Of a stretch of 32,416 nt of DNA, positions 16,401 to 24,415 are shown in pieces; position 1 is the stretch's first letter, and every line of letters starts with the position of its first letter. The position numbers and the translations under genes are program-made. The DNA is taken from NCBI GenBank assembly GCA_035688265.1, contig DASSNE010000060.1, forward strand, positions 1-32,416, read 5' to 3'. Source of the DNA: DASSBR01 sp035688265 (GTDB lineage: Bacteria > Pseudomonadota > Gammaproteobacteria > Natronospirales > DASSBR01). Below the pieces are notes generated by a model. That model was given only the letters and a program-made list of their open reading frames with translations, ran no database searches and was not told the DNA's origin.

Positions 16401-17972
16401 ATGAGTAATTATTATCGACCCCCCAACCTGGGACTGACGACGGTCGGCCTGGCGCTGGCGACGTTCATGCAGGTGCTGGACACGACCATCGCCAACGTGT
16501 CGTTGCCCACGATCGCCGGCAACATGGGCGTGAGCGTCAACCAGAGCACGTGGGTGATCACCTCATTTGCCGTCAGCCAGGCCATCGGCCTCCCGCTGAC
16601 CGGGTTCCTGGGTCGCCGCTTCGGCGAAGTCAAAGTGTTCGTGTGGTCCACCTTGCTGTTCGTGCTGGCGTCGTTCGCATGCGGCATGGCCCAGACGATG
16701 GGCATGCTGATTTTTTTCCGCGTCGTCCAGGGAGCAATGTGCGGACCGATGTATCCGGTCACGCAAAGCCTGATGATTGCCGTTTACCCGGCGCAGAAGC
16801 GCGGCATGGCGCTCGCGCTGATCTCGATGGTGACCGTCGTCGCGCCTGTCGTCGGCCCGATCCTCGGCGGCTGGATTACCGAAAGCTATTCGTGGCGCTG
16901 GATATTTTTCATCAACGTGCCGATCGGCTTCTTCTGCAGCTTCGTCATTCGCTACCAACTCAAAGGCAAGCTGGAACAGATCGAAAAGCCGCGCATGGAC
17001 TACGTCGGCCTGATCATGCTGATTATCGGCGTCGGCTTGTTGCAGGTCGTGCTCGACAAGGGCAACGATGCCGACTGGTTCAACTCCAGTTTCATCGTGG
17101 CCGCCAGTATCATCTCGGCGATTGCGCTGGCGGTGTTCGTGATCTGGGAACTCACGGACGACGACCCGATCGTCGATCTCAAGCTGTTCCGGCACCGCAA
17201 CTTCAGCGTCGGCACGCTGGCGCTGGTGCTGGCCTACGCGGCCTTTTTTGGCGTGGCCCTGCTGATACCGGTGTGGATGCAGCGCAGTCTGGGCTACACG
17301 GCAATCTGGGCGGGCCTTGCCACGTCGCCGGTGGGCATTCTGCCGCTGCTTCTCGTGTTTTTTATCGGCAAGTACGCGGCCCGGGTGGATATGCGCTGGC
17401 TGACGTCGCTGTCGTTTGCGGCAATGGGCGCGGTGTGTTTTCTGTACTCGGGGTTCAATCTCGAGGTGAACTTCATGCGCATTGCACTGATGCAGTTGAT
17501 ACTCGGCCTGGGCGTGGCGTTTTTCTTCATGCCGGTGCTGACGATCCTGCTATCGGATCTGGAAACCAACGAAATTGCGTCCGGCTCGGGGGTGGCGACA
17601 TTCCTGCGTACCGTGGGCGGCAGTTTTGCCGCATCGCTCATCACGCTCTTCTGGACGCGGCGCGCCGCCGTGCATCACGCCCGGCTGGCTGAATCCATCA
17701 CGCCGTACAATCCGACGGCCAATCAGGCGCTGAACGCGCTCGGCCCGGGGCATCAGCATCAGGCAATGGCGATGATCAACGGTGCCATCACCCAGCAGGG
17801 TTTGCAGATTTCCTTTAACGAGATTTTCTACATTCTCGGCTGGATTTTCCTGGGGCTGATAGCGATCGGCTGGCTGGCCCGGCCGCCGTTCATCGGTCGA
17901 GTCGGGCCCACGGCAGGAAAGCAGTCGCGTGCCCGCAATGCGGGCAAGGCACCGGAGGCGCCGCCCGCATAA
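16401..17972 (+). CDS. emrB: EmrB/QacA-type 14-TM drug efflux MFS transporter (DHA2)
   Basis: A 523-residue inner-membrane pump of the DHA2 family with about 14 hydrophobic segments. The first helix carries LDTTIANVSLPTIAG (motif D1), then STWVITSFAVSQAIGLPLTG, the loop LGRRFGEVKVF (motif A) and SWRWIFFINVPIGF (antiporter motif C region). Drug/H+ antiport across the inner membrane is inferred from the family. With the preceding adaptor and outer-membrane factor it forms a complete tripartite pump. It starts 51 bp after the adaptor gene, without an obvious ribosome-binding site. The last roughly 30 residues are basic and Ala-rich, and cytoplasmic. Confidence 0.92.
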   Translation: MSNYYRPPNLGLTTVGLALATFMQVLDTTIANVSLPTIAGNMGVSVNQSTWVITSFAVSQAIGLPLTGFLGRRFGEVKVFVWSTLLFVLASFACGMAQTMGMLIFFRVVQGAMCGPMYPVTQSLMIAVYPAQKRGMALALISMVTVVAPVVGPILGGWITESYSWRWIFFINVPIGFFCSFVIRYQLKGKLEQIEKPRMDYVGLIMLIIGVGLLQVVLDKGNDADWFNSSFIVAASIISAIALAVFVIWELTDDDPIVDLKLFRHRNFSVGTLALVLAYAAFFGVALLIPVWMQRSLGYTAIWAGLATSPVGILPLLLVFFIGKYAARVDMRWLTSLSFAAMGAVCFLYSGFNLEVNFMRIALMQLILGLGVAFFFMPVLTILLSDLETNEIASGSGVATFLRTVGGSFAASLITLFWTRRAAVHHARLAESITPYNPTANQALNALGPGHQHQAMAMINGAITQQGLQISFNEIFYILGWIFLGLIAIGWLARPPFIGRVGPTAGKQSRARNAGKAPEAPPA

Positions 17973-18060
17973 CGGGTCGCGGCGGCCGGTGGTCGGTCGA
18001 GTTGCCCCGGCAGACTCCGGATGCTACGTTTTGCGTCGTCTTCTTCCCGGACGATAGCTT

Positions 18061-19473
18061 ATGTTTGCGAACCGGCACTCCCGTCTCTCCCTGTGCGTGT
18101 TTCTCCTGCTGGCGCTGGCCAGTGCGCCAGGCTTTGCAGGCACTTCGCTGCCTGGCGCTCTGGCGTCGAAGATCGACCACATTGCGACCGACGCATTAAA
18201 GGCTACCGGCGTCCCCAGCGCGTCGATCGCGATCGTCAGGCACGACCAAATCGTCTATGCCAAGGCGTACGGCAATGCCCGCCTGGCTCCGAAGACGCCG
18301 GCCAAGCCGGAGATGCGCTACAGCATCGGCTCCATCAGCAAGCAGTTCACCGCGACGGCCATCCTGATGCTGGCCCAGCAGGACAAGCTGAGCCTGGACG
18401 ACACCGTCGCGCGCTTCTTCCCCGACCTGACTCGCGCCGACGACGTCACTATTCGCGAGTTGCTGTCGCACACGTCCGGCTACAGAGACCTTTGGCCGCA
18501 GGACTACGTGATGCCCTTCATGCACAAGTCCACCACCGTCGCGGATATCCTCAACACGTGGGGCAAAAAGCCACTGGACTTCGAACCCGGCACGAAATGG
18601 CAGTACAGCAACACCGGCTACTTGATCGTCGGCGCGATCATCAAGAAAGTGTCCGGCCAGTCGCCGTTTGATTTCCTGCAAAAACACGTTTTCAAGCCGC
18701 TGGGCATGACCAGCGTCTACGACGTCAACCTGCACGCGCTGCCGTCCGGCGATGCACAGGGCTATCGGCGCTATGCGCTGGGCCCGCTGCGCCCGGCAGC
18801 GAAGGTGGGCGCGAACTGGGTGTACGGCGGCGGCTATCTGGCGATGACCGCCAGCGACCTCGCAAAGTGGGACATTTCGATGCTCGACCAGAGCCTGCTG
18901 AAGCCCGCCTCGTACCGGGCGATGCAGACGGAAGTCCGGTTGCGCAACGGCATGGGCTCCGGCTACGGGCTGGGATTGTTTATCAGATCGATGGACGGTC
19001 ATCGCGTATTGATGCACGACGGCGAGGTCGCCGGCTTTACCGCCGAGAATCTTGTTTTCCCCGACGACGGAATCGCAGTAGTGGTACTGACCAACCAGGT
19101 CGCGGTCACAACCTCGAGCCTGATCGCCGGCAAGATCGCCGAGGCGCTGTTCGCGGTGCACGATCCCGCGACCACCCGGGCACTGGCGCAGGCACGCCAG
19201 ATCTTCACGGACCTGCAGCACGGCAAGCTCGACCGCGAGCTGTTTACGGACGACGCCAACAGCTATTTCAATGCCATTGCACGCAAGGACTACCAGTCCA
19301 GCCTCGCGCCGCTGGGCAAGCCGACAAGTTTCGTGCAGCGCTCCGCCCACCAACGTGGCGGCATGATGATTCGCCACTACCGCGTCACGTTCCCCGACGT
19401 CAGCCTGAACGTCACTACCGACGCGCTGCCGAACGGCAAGCTGGAACAGTACATCGTTTCCCCGGCCGGCTGA
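18061..19473 (+). CDS. Exported serine hydrolase of the class C beta-lactamase / S12 family
   Basis: A 470-residue penicillin-binding-protein-fold hydrolase. The signal peptide covers about residues 1-26 (ends PGFAG). The three active-site motifs are present: SISK at 91-94 (nucleophile Ser91, Lys94), YSN at 182-184 and HDG at 319-321 in place of KTG. About 120 residues beyond the catalytic domain form an extra C-terminal domain, as in many S12 esterase/D-aminopeptidase-like proteins. HDG instead of KTG argues against a true beta-lactamase and for an esterase or D-amino-acid peptidase. It ends 11 bp before a racemase gene, probably one operon. Confidence 0.88.
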   Translation: MFANRHSRLSLCVFLLLALASAPGFAGTSLPGALASKIDHIATDALKATGVPSASIAIVRHDQIVYAKAYGNARLAPKTPAKPEMRYSIGSISKQFTATAILMLAQQDKLSLDDTVARFFPDLTRADDVTIRELLSHTSGYRDLWPQDYVMPFMHKSTTVADILNTWGKKPLDFEPGTKWQYSNTGYLIVGAIIKKVSGQSPFDFLQKHVFKPLGMTSVYDVNLHALPSGDAQGYRRYALGPLRPAAKVGANWVYGGGYLAMTASDLAKWDISMLDQSLLKPASYRAMQTEVRLRNGMGSGYGLGLFIRSMDGHRVLMHDGEVAGFTAENLVFPDDGIAVVVLTNQVAVTTSSLIAGKIAEALFAVHDPATTRALAQARQIFTDLQHGKLDRELFTDDANSYFNAIARKDYQSSLAPLGKPTSFVQRSAHQRGGMMIRHYRVTFPDVSLNVTTDALPNGKLEQYIVSPAG

Positions 19474-19484
19474 GTGGCAAAAGC

Positions 19485-20177
19485 ATGAAAACCATCGGCC
19501 TGATCGGCGGCATGAGCTGGGAATCGACGGCGCATTACTATCGCCGGTTGAATGAACTGGTCGCGGAGCGGCTGGGCGGTCTGCACTCGGCGCAACTGCT
19601 GTTGTGGAACGTGGATTTCGATGACATCGCGCACCTGCAGCACGCCGACGATTGGGGCGCCGCCGGAGCGATTCTCGCCGATGCCGCACAAGGGCTTGAA
19701 CGGGCGGGCGCGGAGGCGCTGGTGATTTGCGCCAACACGATGCATCGTGTCGCGCCGGCGGTCGAATCGGCAATCTCGATTCCGCTCATTCACCTGGCCG
19801 ATGTCACGGCCGAGGCACTGCTCGCACAAAATTTTCAGCACGCAGCTTTGCTCGGCACGCGCTTTACGATGGCGCAGCCGTTCTATCGCGAGCGCCTGGA
19901 AGGGCACGGACTTGACGTGGCTGTGCCAAGCCCGGCTGAGCAGGACGACATTCACCGGATCATTTTCGACGAACTGGTGAAAGGGCGGGCGGAGGCGGCG
20001 TCGCGTGAACGCTTCGTGGCGATCATGCGCCGCATGTACGAAGCGGGGTCGCAGGCGGTGATTCTCGGTTGTACCGAATTCGGCTTGCTGATCGGCGAGC
20101 AGGATGCGCCGGAGGTCCCGCGCGTCGATACCACCGAACTGCATTGCCGTGCGGCGGTCGACTGGATGCTGAGTTAG
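19485..20177 (+). CDS. Aspartate/glutamate racemase family protein
   Basis: A 230-residue cofactor-independent racemase of the Asp/Glu racemase family (YgeA-like). It starts MKTIGLIGGMSWEST, the family hallmark. Both catalytic cysteines are present, Cys82 in VICANTMH and Cys196 in ILGCTEFG, so activity as an amino acid racemase is expected; YgeA-like enzymes have broad specificity. The start at 19485 is 11 bp after the serine hydrolase stop, which suggests co-transcription. The long open frame upstream is antisense or out of frame with the hydrolase and was ignored. The 3' end is convergent with a small membrane-protein gene. Confidence 0.92.
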   Translation: MKTIGLIGGMSWESTAHYYRRLNELVAERLGGLHSAQLLLWNVDFDDIAHLQHADDWGAAGAILADAAQGLERAGAEALVICANTMHRVAPAVESAISIPLIHLADVTAEALLAQNFQHAALLGTRFTMAQPFYRERLEGHGLDVAVPSPAEQDDIHRIIFDELVKGRAEAASRERFVAIMRRMYEAGSQAVILGCTEFGLLIGEQDAPEVPRVDTTELHCRAAVDWMLS

Positions 20178-20193
20178 CTGATTAAGGAAGTGA

Positions 20194-20328
20194 TCAGAGC
20201 AACGTCGTGAGATCCAGCAGCCACTGCGGCCACTGTTGCCCGCTGACGCCCATCCAGATCATCAGGGCGACGATGACGATGCCGATTAAGAACGAAGTGA
20301 TGCCGATCTGGCCGAGAGTAATGCGCAT
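20194..20328 (-). CDS. Small single-pass membrane protein, 44 residues
   Basis: A 44-residue open frame, 25 bp downstream of the GlrR-like gene on the same strand. The peptide has one hydrophobic helix (about residues 9-29, ITSFLIGIVIVALMIWMGV) and a short Trp-containing tail (WPQWLLDL). I do not recognise the family. TATAAT lies at 20340-20335, exactly 6 bases before the ATG, so transcription from it would begin at the start codon; a matching -35 box is not visible. Position suggests it is the last gene of the kinase-lipoprotein-regulator operon. Small membrane peptides of this kind sometimes modulate sensor kinases, but nothing here proves that. Confidence 0.6.
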   Translation of the reverse strand: MRITLGQIGITSFLIGIVIVALMIWMGVSGQQWPQWLLDLTTLL

Positions 20329-20353
20329 GGCGTGATTATACCGCTCGTGGCGG

Positions 20354-21718
20354 TCAGCCGGCGGTTTCGCTGCGGAAATTGACCGGATCGAGCCGGTGCC
20401 GGTGCAGCAGCTTGTAGAACTCGGTGCGGTTGCGCTGCGCGATCCGCGCCGCCTGGCTGACGTTGCCTTCGGTGATCTGCAGCAGTTGTACCAGGTAGTC
20501 GCGCTCGAACTGGTCGCGCGCATCGGCGAGCGAGGTGAGCGCGCCGGATTTGCCGTGCAGCGCGCGCCGGATCGAGCTGTCCGGAATCAGCGGCGTGTCG
20601 GCCAGCGCCACCGCGCGCTCGATCACGTTCTGCAGTTCGCGCACATTGCCGGGCCAGCTCGCACCGATCAGCAGTTCCATCGCCTGCGGCGAAAAGCCGG
20701 TGACGGTCTTGCCGGCGCGACCGGCGGCAGCCTTGAGAAAATGTGCGGCAAGCAGCGGGATGTCTTCGCGACGCTCCACGAGCGGCGGGAGCGCCAGCGA
20801 CACCACGTTGATGCAATAGTAAAGGTCCTGGCTGAAGCGGCGCTGCTCGACGGCGCGGGCCGGATCGCGCCGGGTGGCCGAGATCAATCGCACGTCGGCC
20901 GGCAGCGCGTCGTTGGCGGCCAGCGGCCAGACCTGCCGCTCCTTGAGCGCGCGCAGAAGCTTCGCCTGGAACACCGGCGGCAGCGCGTCGATCTCGTCGA
21001 TGAACAGCGTGCCGCCGTGGGCCGCGCTGAAGCGGCCTTCGCGAATGCGACGCTGACCGCCGACGGCGCCCATGTCGTAGCCGAAGAATTCGGCTTCGAG
21101 CAGCGTCTCGGGAATGACGGCCGCGTCGACGTGCACGAACGGGCGCGTGCGGCGCGGTCCGGCACCGTGAATGGCGCGCGCGAGCAGCTGCTTGCCGGTG
21201 CCGGTTTCGCCCTGGATCAGGATCGGCGCTTCGCCGCTCGCGGCCAGCGCCGCCTGGCGCAGCAAGGTTTCCATCGCGGCGTTGCGGGTGATGATGTCCG
21301 CGCGCCAGCTGCGGTCGATCGGCGAATCCGCATCGGCGTCCGGTCCGGCCGCGACACGCAGCGCATCGGTGACCGCGGCGAGCAACTGGTGACTGTCGAA
21401 CGGCTTGGTCAGATAGCCGGACACGCCGTTGCGGGTCGCCTCGACGGCATCCGGAATGGTGCCGTGCGCGGTCAGGATGATGACCGGCAGGCCGGGGTGG
21501 TGATCGCGGATTTCGCTGAACAGCGCCATGCCGTCCATGCTGGGCATGCGCAGGTCGGTCAGCACCAGATCCGGGCGGAACGGCGCGATCATCGCCAATG
21601 CGTCCTTGCCGTCGCCGGCGGACTCGACGGCATAGCCGGCGTCGCCCAGCCGGATCGCGAGCAGCCGCCTGAGCGACGGGTCGTCGTCGACGATCAAAAT
21701 CCGTGTCTTACGGTCCAT
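20354..21718 (-). CDS. glrR: GlrR-like response regulator with degenerate AAA+ domain
   Basis: A 454-residue protein with receiver, AAA+ and Fis-type HTH domains, similar to E. coli GlrR throughout. The receiver is intact (VDDD, phospho-Asp55 in TDLRMP, Lys in YLTKPF). Walker A GETGTGKQ (170-177) and Walker B LFIDEID are present. The sigma-54-contacting GAFTGA loop is GAVGGQ (217-222). The two arginine-finger positions in FREDLYYRLNVV are Ser296 and Cys302 (FSQDLYYCINVV). The HTH EGNVSQAARIAQRNRTEFYK (417-436) is well conserved. It probably binds DNA but should not remodel sigma-54 holoenzyme. The ATG at 21718 follows a GAAGAG; an in-frame ATG at 21739 overlaps the lipoprotein gene. Confidence 0.9.
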   Translation of the reverse strand: MDRKTRILIVDDDPSLRRLLAIRLGDAGYAVESAGDGKDALAMIAPFRPDLVLTDLRMPSMDGMALFSEIRDHHPGLPVIILTAHGTIPDAVEATRNGVSGYLTKPFDSHQLLAAVTDALRVAAGPDADADSPIDRSWRADIITRNAAMETLLRQAALAASGEAPILIQGETGTGKQLLARAIHGAGPRRTRPFVHVDAAVIPETLLEAEFFGYDMGAVGGQRRIREGRFSAAHGGTLFIDEIDALPPVFQAKLLRALKERQVWPLAANDALPADVRLISATRRDPARAVEQRRFSQDLYYCINVVSLALPPLVERREDIPLLAAHFLKAAAGRAGKTVTGFSPQAMELLIGASWPGNVRELQNVIERAVALADTPLIPDSSIRRALHGKSGALTSLADARDQFERDYLVQLLQITEGNVSQAARIAQRNRTEFYKLLHRHRLDPVNFRSETAG

Positions 21719-21728
21719 GCGGGCTCTT

Positions 21729-22286
21729 CTAGTGTCCATCGCCGCCGCGGCGGCGTTCGCCGAGCGACTTTTCGATCGCCTTCAGCGCGTCGAGCTGGCT
21801 TTTCAGGTGCGCGCTCTGCTGCTGCGCATCGGCGAGTTTCGTGCGCGTGCGCGCGAGCTCGTGGTCCGATTCGCGCTGCACGGCAAGGATATGCAGTGTT
21901 ACCTTGGCCAGGCCGGCGTAGCCGGGTTGGGTGGTTGTCCAGCTGTACCCCGTGAGCAGCGACCTGGCGCGCGCGGCGTCGTGCATCGGCTCCGGCAGCA
22001 GCGCGGCGAGCAGCGCGAGACGCATGCGGTCGGCGGCGCTGCGACCATTTTTGTAGTGCTTGCGCGCGCTCTCGTAGGCCTGCTTCTGTTTGGCCTGCGG
22101 CAGCGCCAGCACATCGCCGGTGAAATAGAGGATGCCGGCGACGCTGTCGGGTGGCATCGCCGGTTCGGCATTCTCAGAAGTTCGGGTGCCGCGCATCCAC
22201 GCCGGCCAATGCCAGTGCCAGGTTGCGCAGCCGGTCAGCGCGCCCGCCAACAGCAGGGCGACCGGCAGTTTATACAGCGTCCGCAT
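21729..22286 (-). CDS. QseG-like lipoprotein of the two-component operon
   Basis: A 185-residue lipoprotein. The signal peptide ends in LTGC with Cys20 as the lipid attachment site. A Trp/His-rich stretch follows, then a helical middle region (LYFTGDVLALPQAKQKQAYESAR) and a C-terminal coiled coil (about 140-180). Its place between the kinase and the response regulator matches QseG (YfhG) in E. coli, an outer-membrane lipoprotein that interacts with the kinase. Sequence similarity to QseG is weak by eye, so the assignment rests mainly on synteny, length and the lipobox. GAAGGA lies directly before the ATG. It ends 10 bp before the regulator's start. Confidence 0.7.
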   Translation of the reverse strand: MRTLYKLPVALLLAGALTGCATWHWHWPAWMRGTRTSENAEPAMPPDSVAGILYFTGDVLALPQAKQKQAYESARKHYKNGRSAADRMRLALLAALLPEPMHDAARARSLLTGYSWTTTQPGYAGLAKVTLHILAVQRESDHELARTRTKLADAQQQSAHLKSQLDALKAIEKSLGERRRGGDGH

Positions 22287-22318
22287 GTCCTTCGCGTCCC
22301 TTTCCTTAGCATAATGTC

Positions 22319-23743
22319 TCAGCCCACTGGCAGCGTCACCCGGAAATGTGCGCCGGCGGCGGCATCGATAATTTCTATCGTGCCCTGGCAGGCCCTGAGA
22401 TACTCGCGCGCAATCGCGAGACCGAGGCCCGTGCCTTTCACATGGCCGGCGTTTTCCGGTGGTCGGCCCTGGTAGAACGCTTCGAAGACCTTTTCCCGCT
22501 CCGCGGGCGCGACGCCCGGACCCTGGTCTTCCACGTCGAGCACGATCATATTCTCCCGGCGGCGCAGGTGAAAGCGGATCGTGCCACGTTCGGGCGAGTA
22601 TTTGACCGCATTCATGAACAGGTTTTCAACTACCAAACGAATCCGCTCGGGGTCGCCGACCACGGTGGCCGGTTCCAGATCGGGCACGACCGCAAGCTGG
22701 CGCGCCTTGATGGCGACGCGCTGTTCGCCGACGACGCGCGCGACCACGCGATCGAGTTGAACCGGCTGCGGCGCGCCGCTGCCGGCGTCCTCGAGGCTGC
22801 TGAAATTGAGCAGATCCTCGATGCGCTTTTGCAGTTGCAGGCCGCTCGCGTGCAGGATGTCGGCCACTTCGCGCTGCTCGGGGTTGAGCGGCCCGGTGAC
22901 TTCGTCGGTCAGTAATTGCGTACCTTCGCGGATCGCGGTCAGGGGCGTTTTGAGCTCGTGGGAAATGTGCTGCAGGAATTTGACGCGATGCTGTTCCAGC
23001 TCGTTCAGCCGATTTCGCAGCCAGTCCAGCCGTCGCCCCAGTTCCACCAGGTCGCGCGGGCCCCGAATCGCGACAGGCCGGTCGAGGCCGCCGTCGCCGA
23101 GCCGCTTGATGGCGTCGTCGATGGCGTGGATCGGCCGGCTGATCAGCACCACGGCGAGCGCCGCGACCAGCAGTACCAGCGGAACCAGGATGATCACGAA
23201 CCAGTCGAGCTTGTGGTCGAGCCGGTTGGCCGCCGCCTGCATCTTGTGCACTTCCGTGCCGACCGAATGGGTGCCGGCGGCGAGGAGTTTGCGGGCGAGC
23301 CGGTGCAGCGGGACAAATTGTGCCAGCGCGGTGCGCGACGTGGCCGATATCGGCGCGTGGGAATTGAAGTTGTAGTAAATCGACAGCTCGCCGAGGGCCA
23401 GCGTGTCGAGCTGGCGGCGCATGCCCGGGTTGAGGTCGAGGCGGCCGAAGTCGGCGCTGGTTTCAAGAAAAGCGCGGTGGCGGCGCAGATAGATCCGGTA
23501 CAGGGTCGGGTCGTGCAGGACGCTGTACTGGCGCGCGCTGCGCTCCATGCCGGTCAGGTCTTCGACAAGCAGCTGGCTGTAGCGCACGGTATCGGCCGCG
23601 GTATGGACAGCCTGCTGGCCCTGGTCGGCGAGCTGCCGTACCGATGTCGTTGCCACGATCAAGCCGATCGCCAGCGGCAGCGTCACCAGGATGAACGCCG
23701 CCAGCGTCAGCTGCAGAATCGAGTTGGAATGCGGCAACTTCAT
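22319..23743 (-). CDS. glrK: Sensor histidine kinase, GlrK/QseE-like
   Basis: A 474-residue membrane kinase. The first membrane helix is at about 10-32, followed by a periplasmic helical domain (33-180). The second helix is at about 182-202, followed by HAMP (about 203-255), the phospho-acceptor His262 in HISHELKTPLTAI and the GHKL ATPase domain with NLFMNAVKYSPE, DVEDQGPGV and GTGLGLAI. All boxes look intact. It should autophosphorylate and pass phosphate to the downstream GlrR-like protein. The ATG at 23743 has GGAGG 13 bases upstream, somewhat far; the longer frame to 23914 runs into the preceding hydrolase gene. In E. coli this system reports on the envelope; the signal here is unknown. 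Confidence 0.9.
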   Translation of the reverse strand: MKLPHSNSILQLTLAAFILVTLPLAIGLIVATTSVRQLADQGQQAVHTAADTVRYSQLLVEDLTGMERSARQYSVLHDPTLYRIYLRRHRAFLETSADFGRLDLNPGMRRQLDTLALGELSIYYNFNSHAPISATSRTALAQFVPLHRLARKLLAAGTHSVGTEVHKMQAAANRLDHKLDWFVIILVPLVLLVAALAVVLISRPIHAIDDAIKRLGDGGLDRPVAIRGPRDLVELGRRLDWLRNRLNELEQHRVKFLQHISHELKTPLTAIREGTQLLTDEVTGPLNPEQREVADILHASGLQLQKRIEDLLNFSSLEDAGSGAPQPVQLDRVVARVVGEQRVAIKARQLAVVPDLEPATVVGDPERIRLVVENLFMNAVKYSPERGTIRFHLRRRENMIVLDVEDQGPGVAPAEREKVFEAFYQGRPPENAGHVKGTGLGLAIAREYLRACQGTIEIIDAAAGAHFRVTLPVG

Positions 23744-23787
23744 GTCGGGACGCGCACCTCCCTGTTCGGGTGAGGGCAGTATAAACC

Positions 23788-24405
23788 CTAAGATATAAGG
23801 TTTGGCAGCCGCTCTTTGACCGTATCGCGCAGCGCATTCAGATTGCCGTGGAAGAAATGGCCCACGCCGGGAAAGGTGGCAATATCCGGCGGCGGATCGA
23901 GCGCGCGAGCCCACGCCAGCACCGCCTCGGCGCCGACCACGTCATCATCCTCCCCCTGCAGCAGCAGCCACGGGCAGGGCGGCCGTATCAGCTTGTCGAC
24001 CCGATCGACCGGCGGCGCAACCGTGACCAGTGCCGCCGGTTCGAGTCGTGGCGCCGCGCGCAAGGCCACCATTGCGCCGAAGGAGAAGCCGCCCAGCCAC
24101 AGCGGCAGGCCGGGATGCTGCTCGCGCAGCCATTGGGCGACGGTGACGGTGTCGTCGGTTTCGCCGTCGCCGCGATCGTGCGTGCCGGCACTCGCGCCGA
24201 CGCCGCGGAAATTGAAGCGCAACGCGAGCGCGCCGAGATCGGTCAGCGCGCGCGCCAGCATGTGCGCGACCTTGTTGTGCATCGTGCCCTGGAACAGCGG
24301 GTGCGGATGGCAGACGACCGCCACCGCGGTCGGCTCGGCGGCCGGTTTGTCGAGCAGCGCTTCGATGCCGCCGGCGCCGCCTTGCAATGTCAATTTTTCG
24401 GTCAT
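23788..24405 (-). CDS. Alpha/beta hydrolase (COG2945-like)
   Basis: A 205-residue small alpha/beta hydrolase. CHPHPLFQGTMHNKV (about 32-46) is the signature of this group, followed by LRFNFRGVGASAG. The nucleophile Ser lies in GGFSFGAMV, the acid is probably in QGEDDDVV and the His is in GVGHFFHG. No signal peptide is present. Substrates of this family are unknown, although esterase activity is likely. The ATG at 24405 was chosen over a TTG 18 bases upstream. It lies 10 bp after the antiporter stop and 44 bp before the kinase start, so it may be part of either transcription unit. Confidence 0.85.
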   Translation of the reverse strand: MTEKLTLQGGAGGIEALLDKPAAEPTAVAVVCHPHPLFQGTMHNKVAHMLARALTDLGALALRFNFRGVGASAGTHDRGDGETDDTVTVAQWLREQHPGLPLWLGGFSFGAMVALRAAPRLEPAALVTVAPPVDRVDKLIRPPCPWLLLQGEDDDVVGAEAVLAWARALDPPPDIATFPGVGHFFHGNLNALRDTVKERLPNLIS

Positions 24406-24415
24406 GGGCTTGGTA

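Noticed and set aside
18061..19473. True class C beta-lactamase (AmpC)
   Set aside because: The third motif is HDG rather than KTG and there is an extra C-terminal domain, which fits the broader S12 esterase/peptidase group better.
20354..21718. Pseudogene status for the GlrR-like regulator
   Set aside because: The frame is intact over its full length, and the receiver and HTH are well conserved; only specific functional residues of the AAA+ domain differ, which looks like altered function rather than decay.
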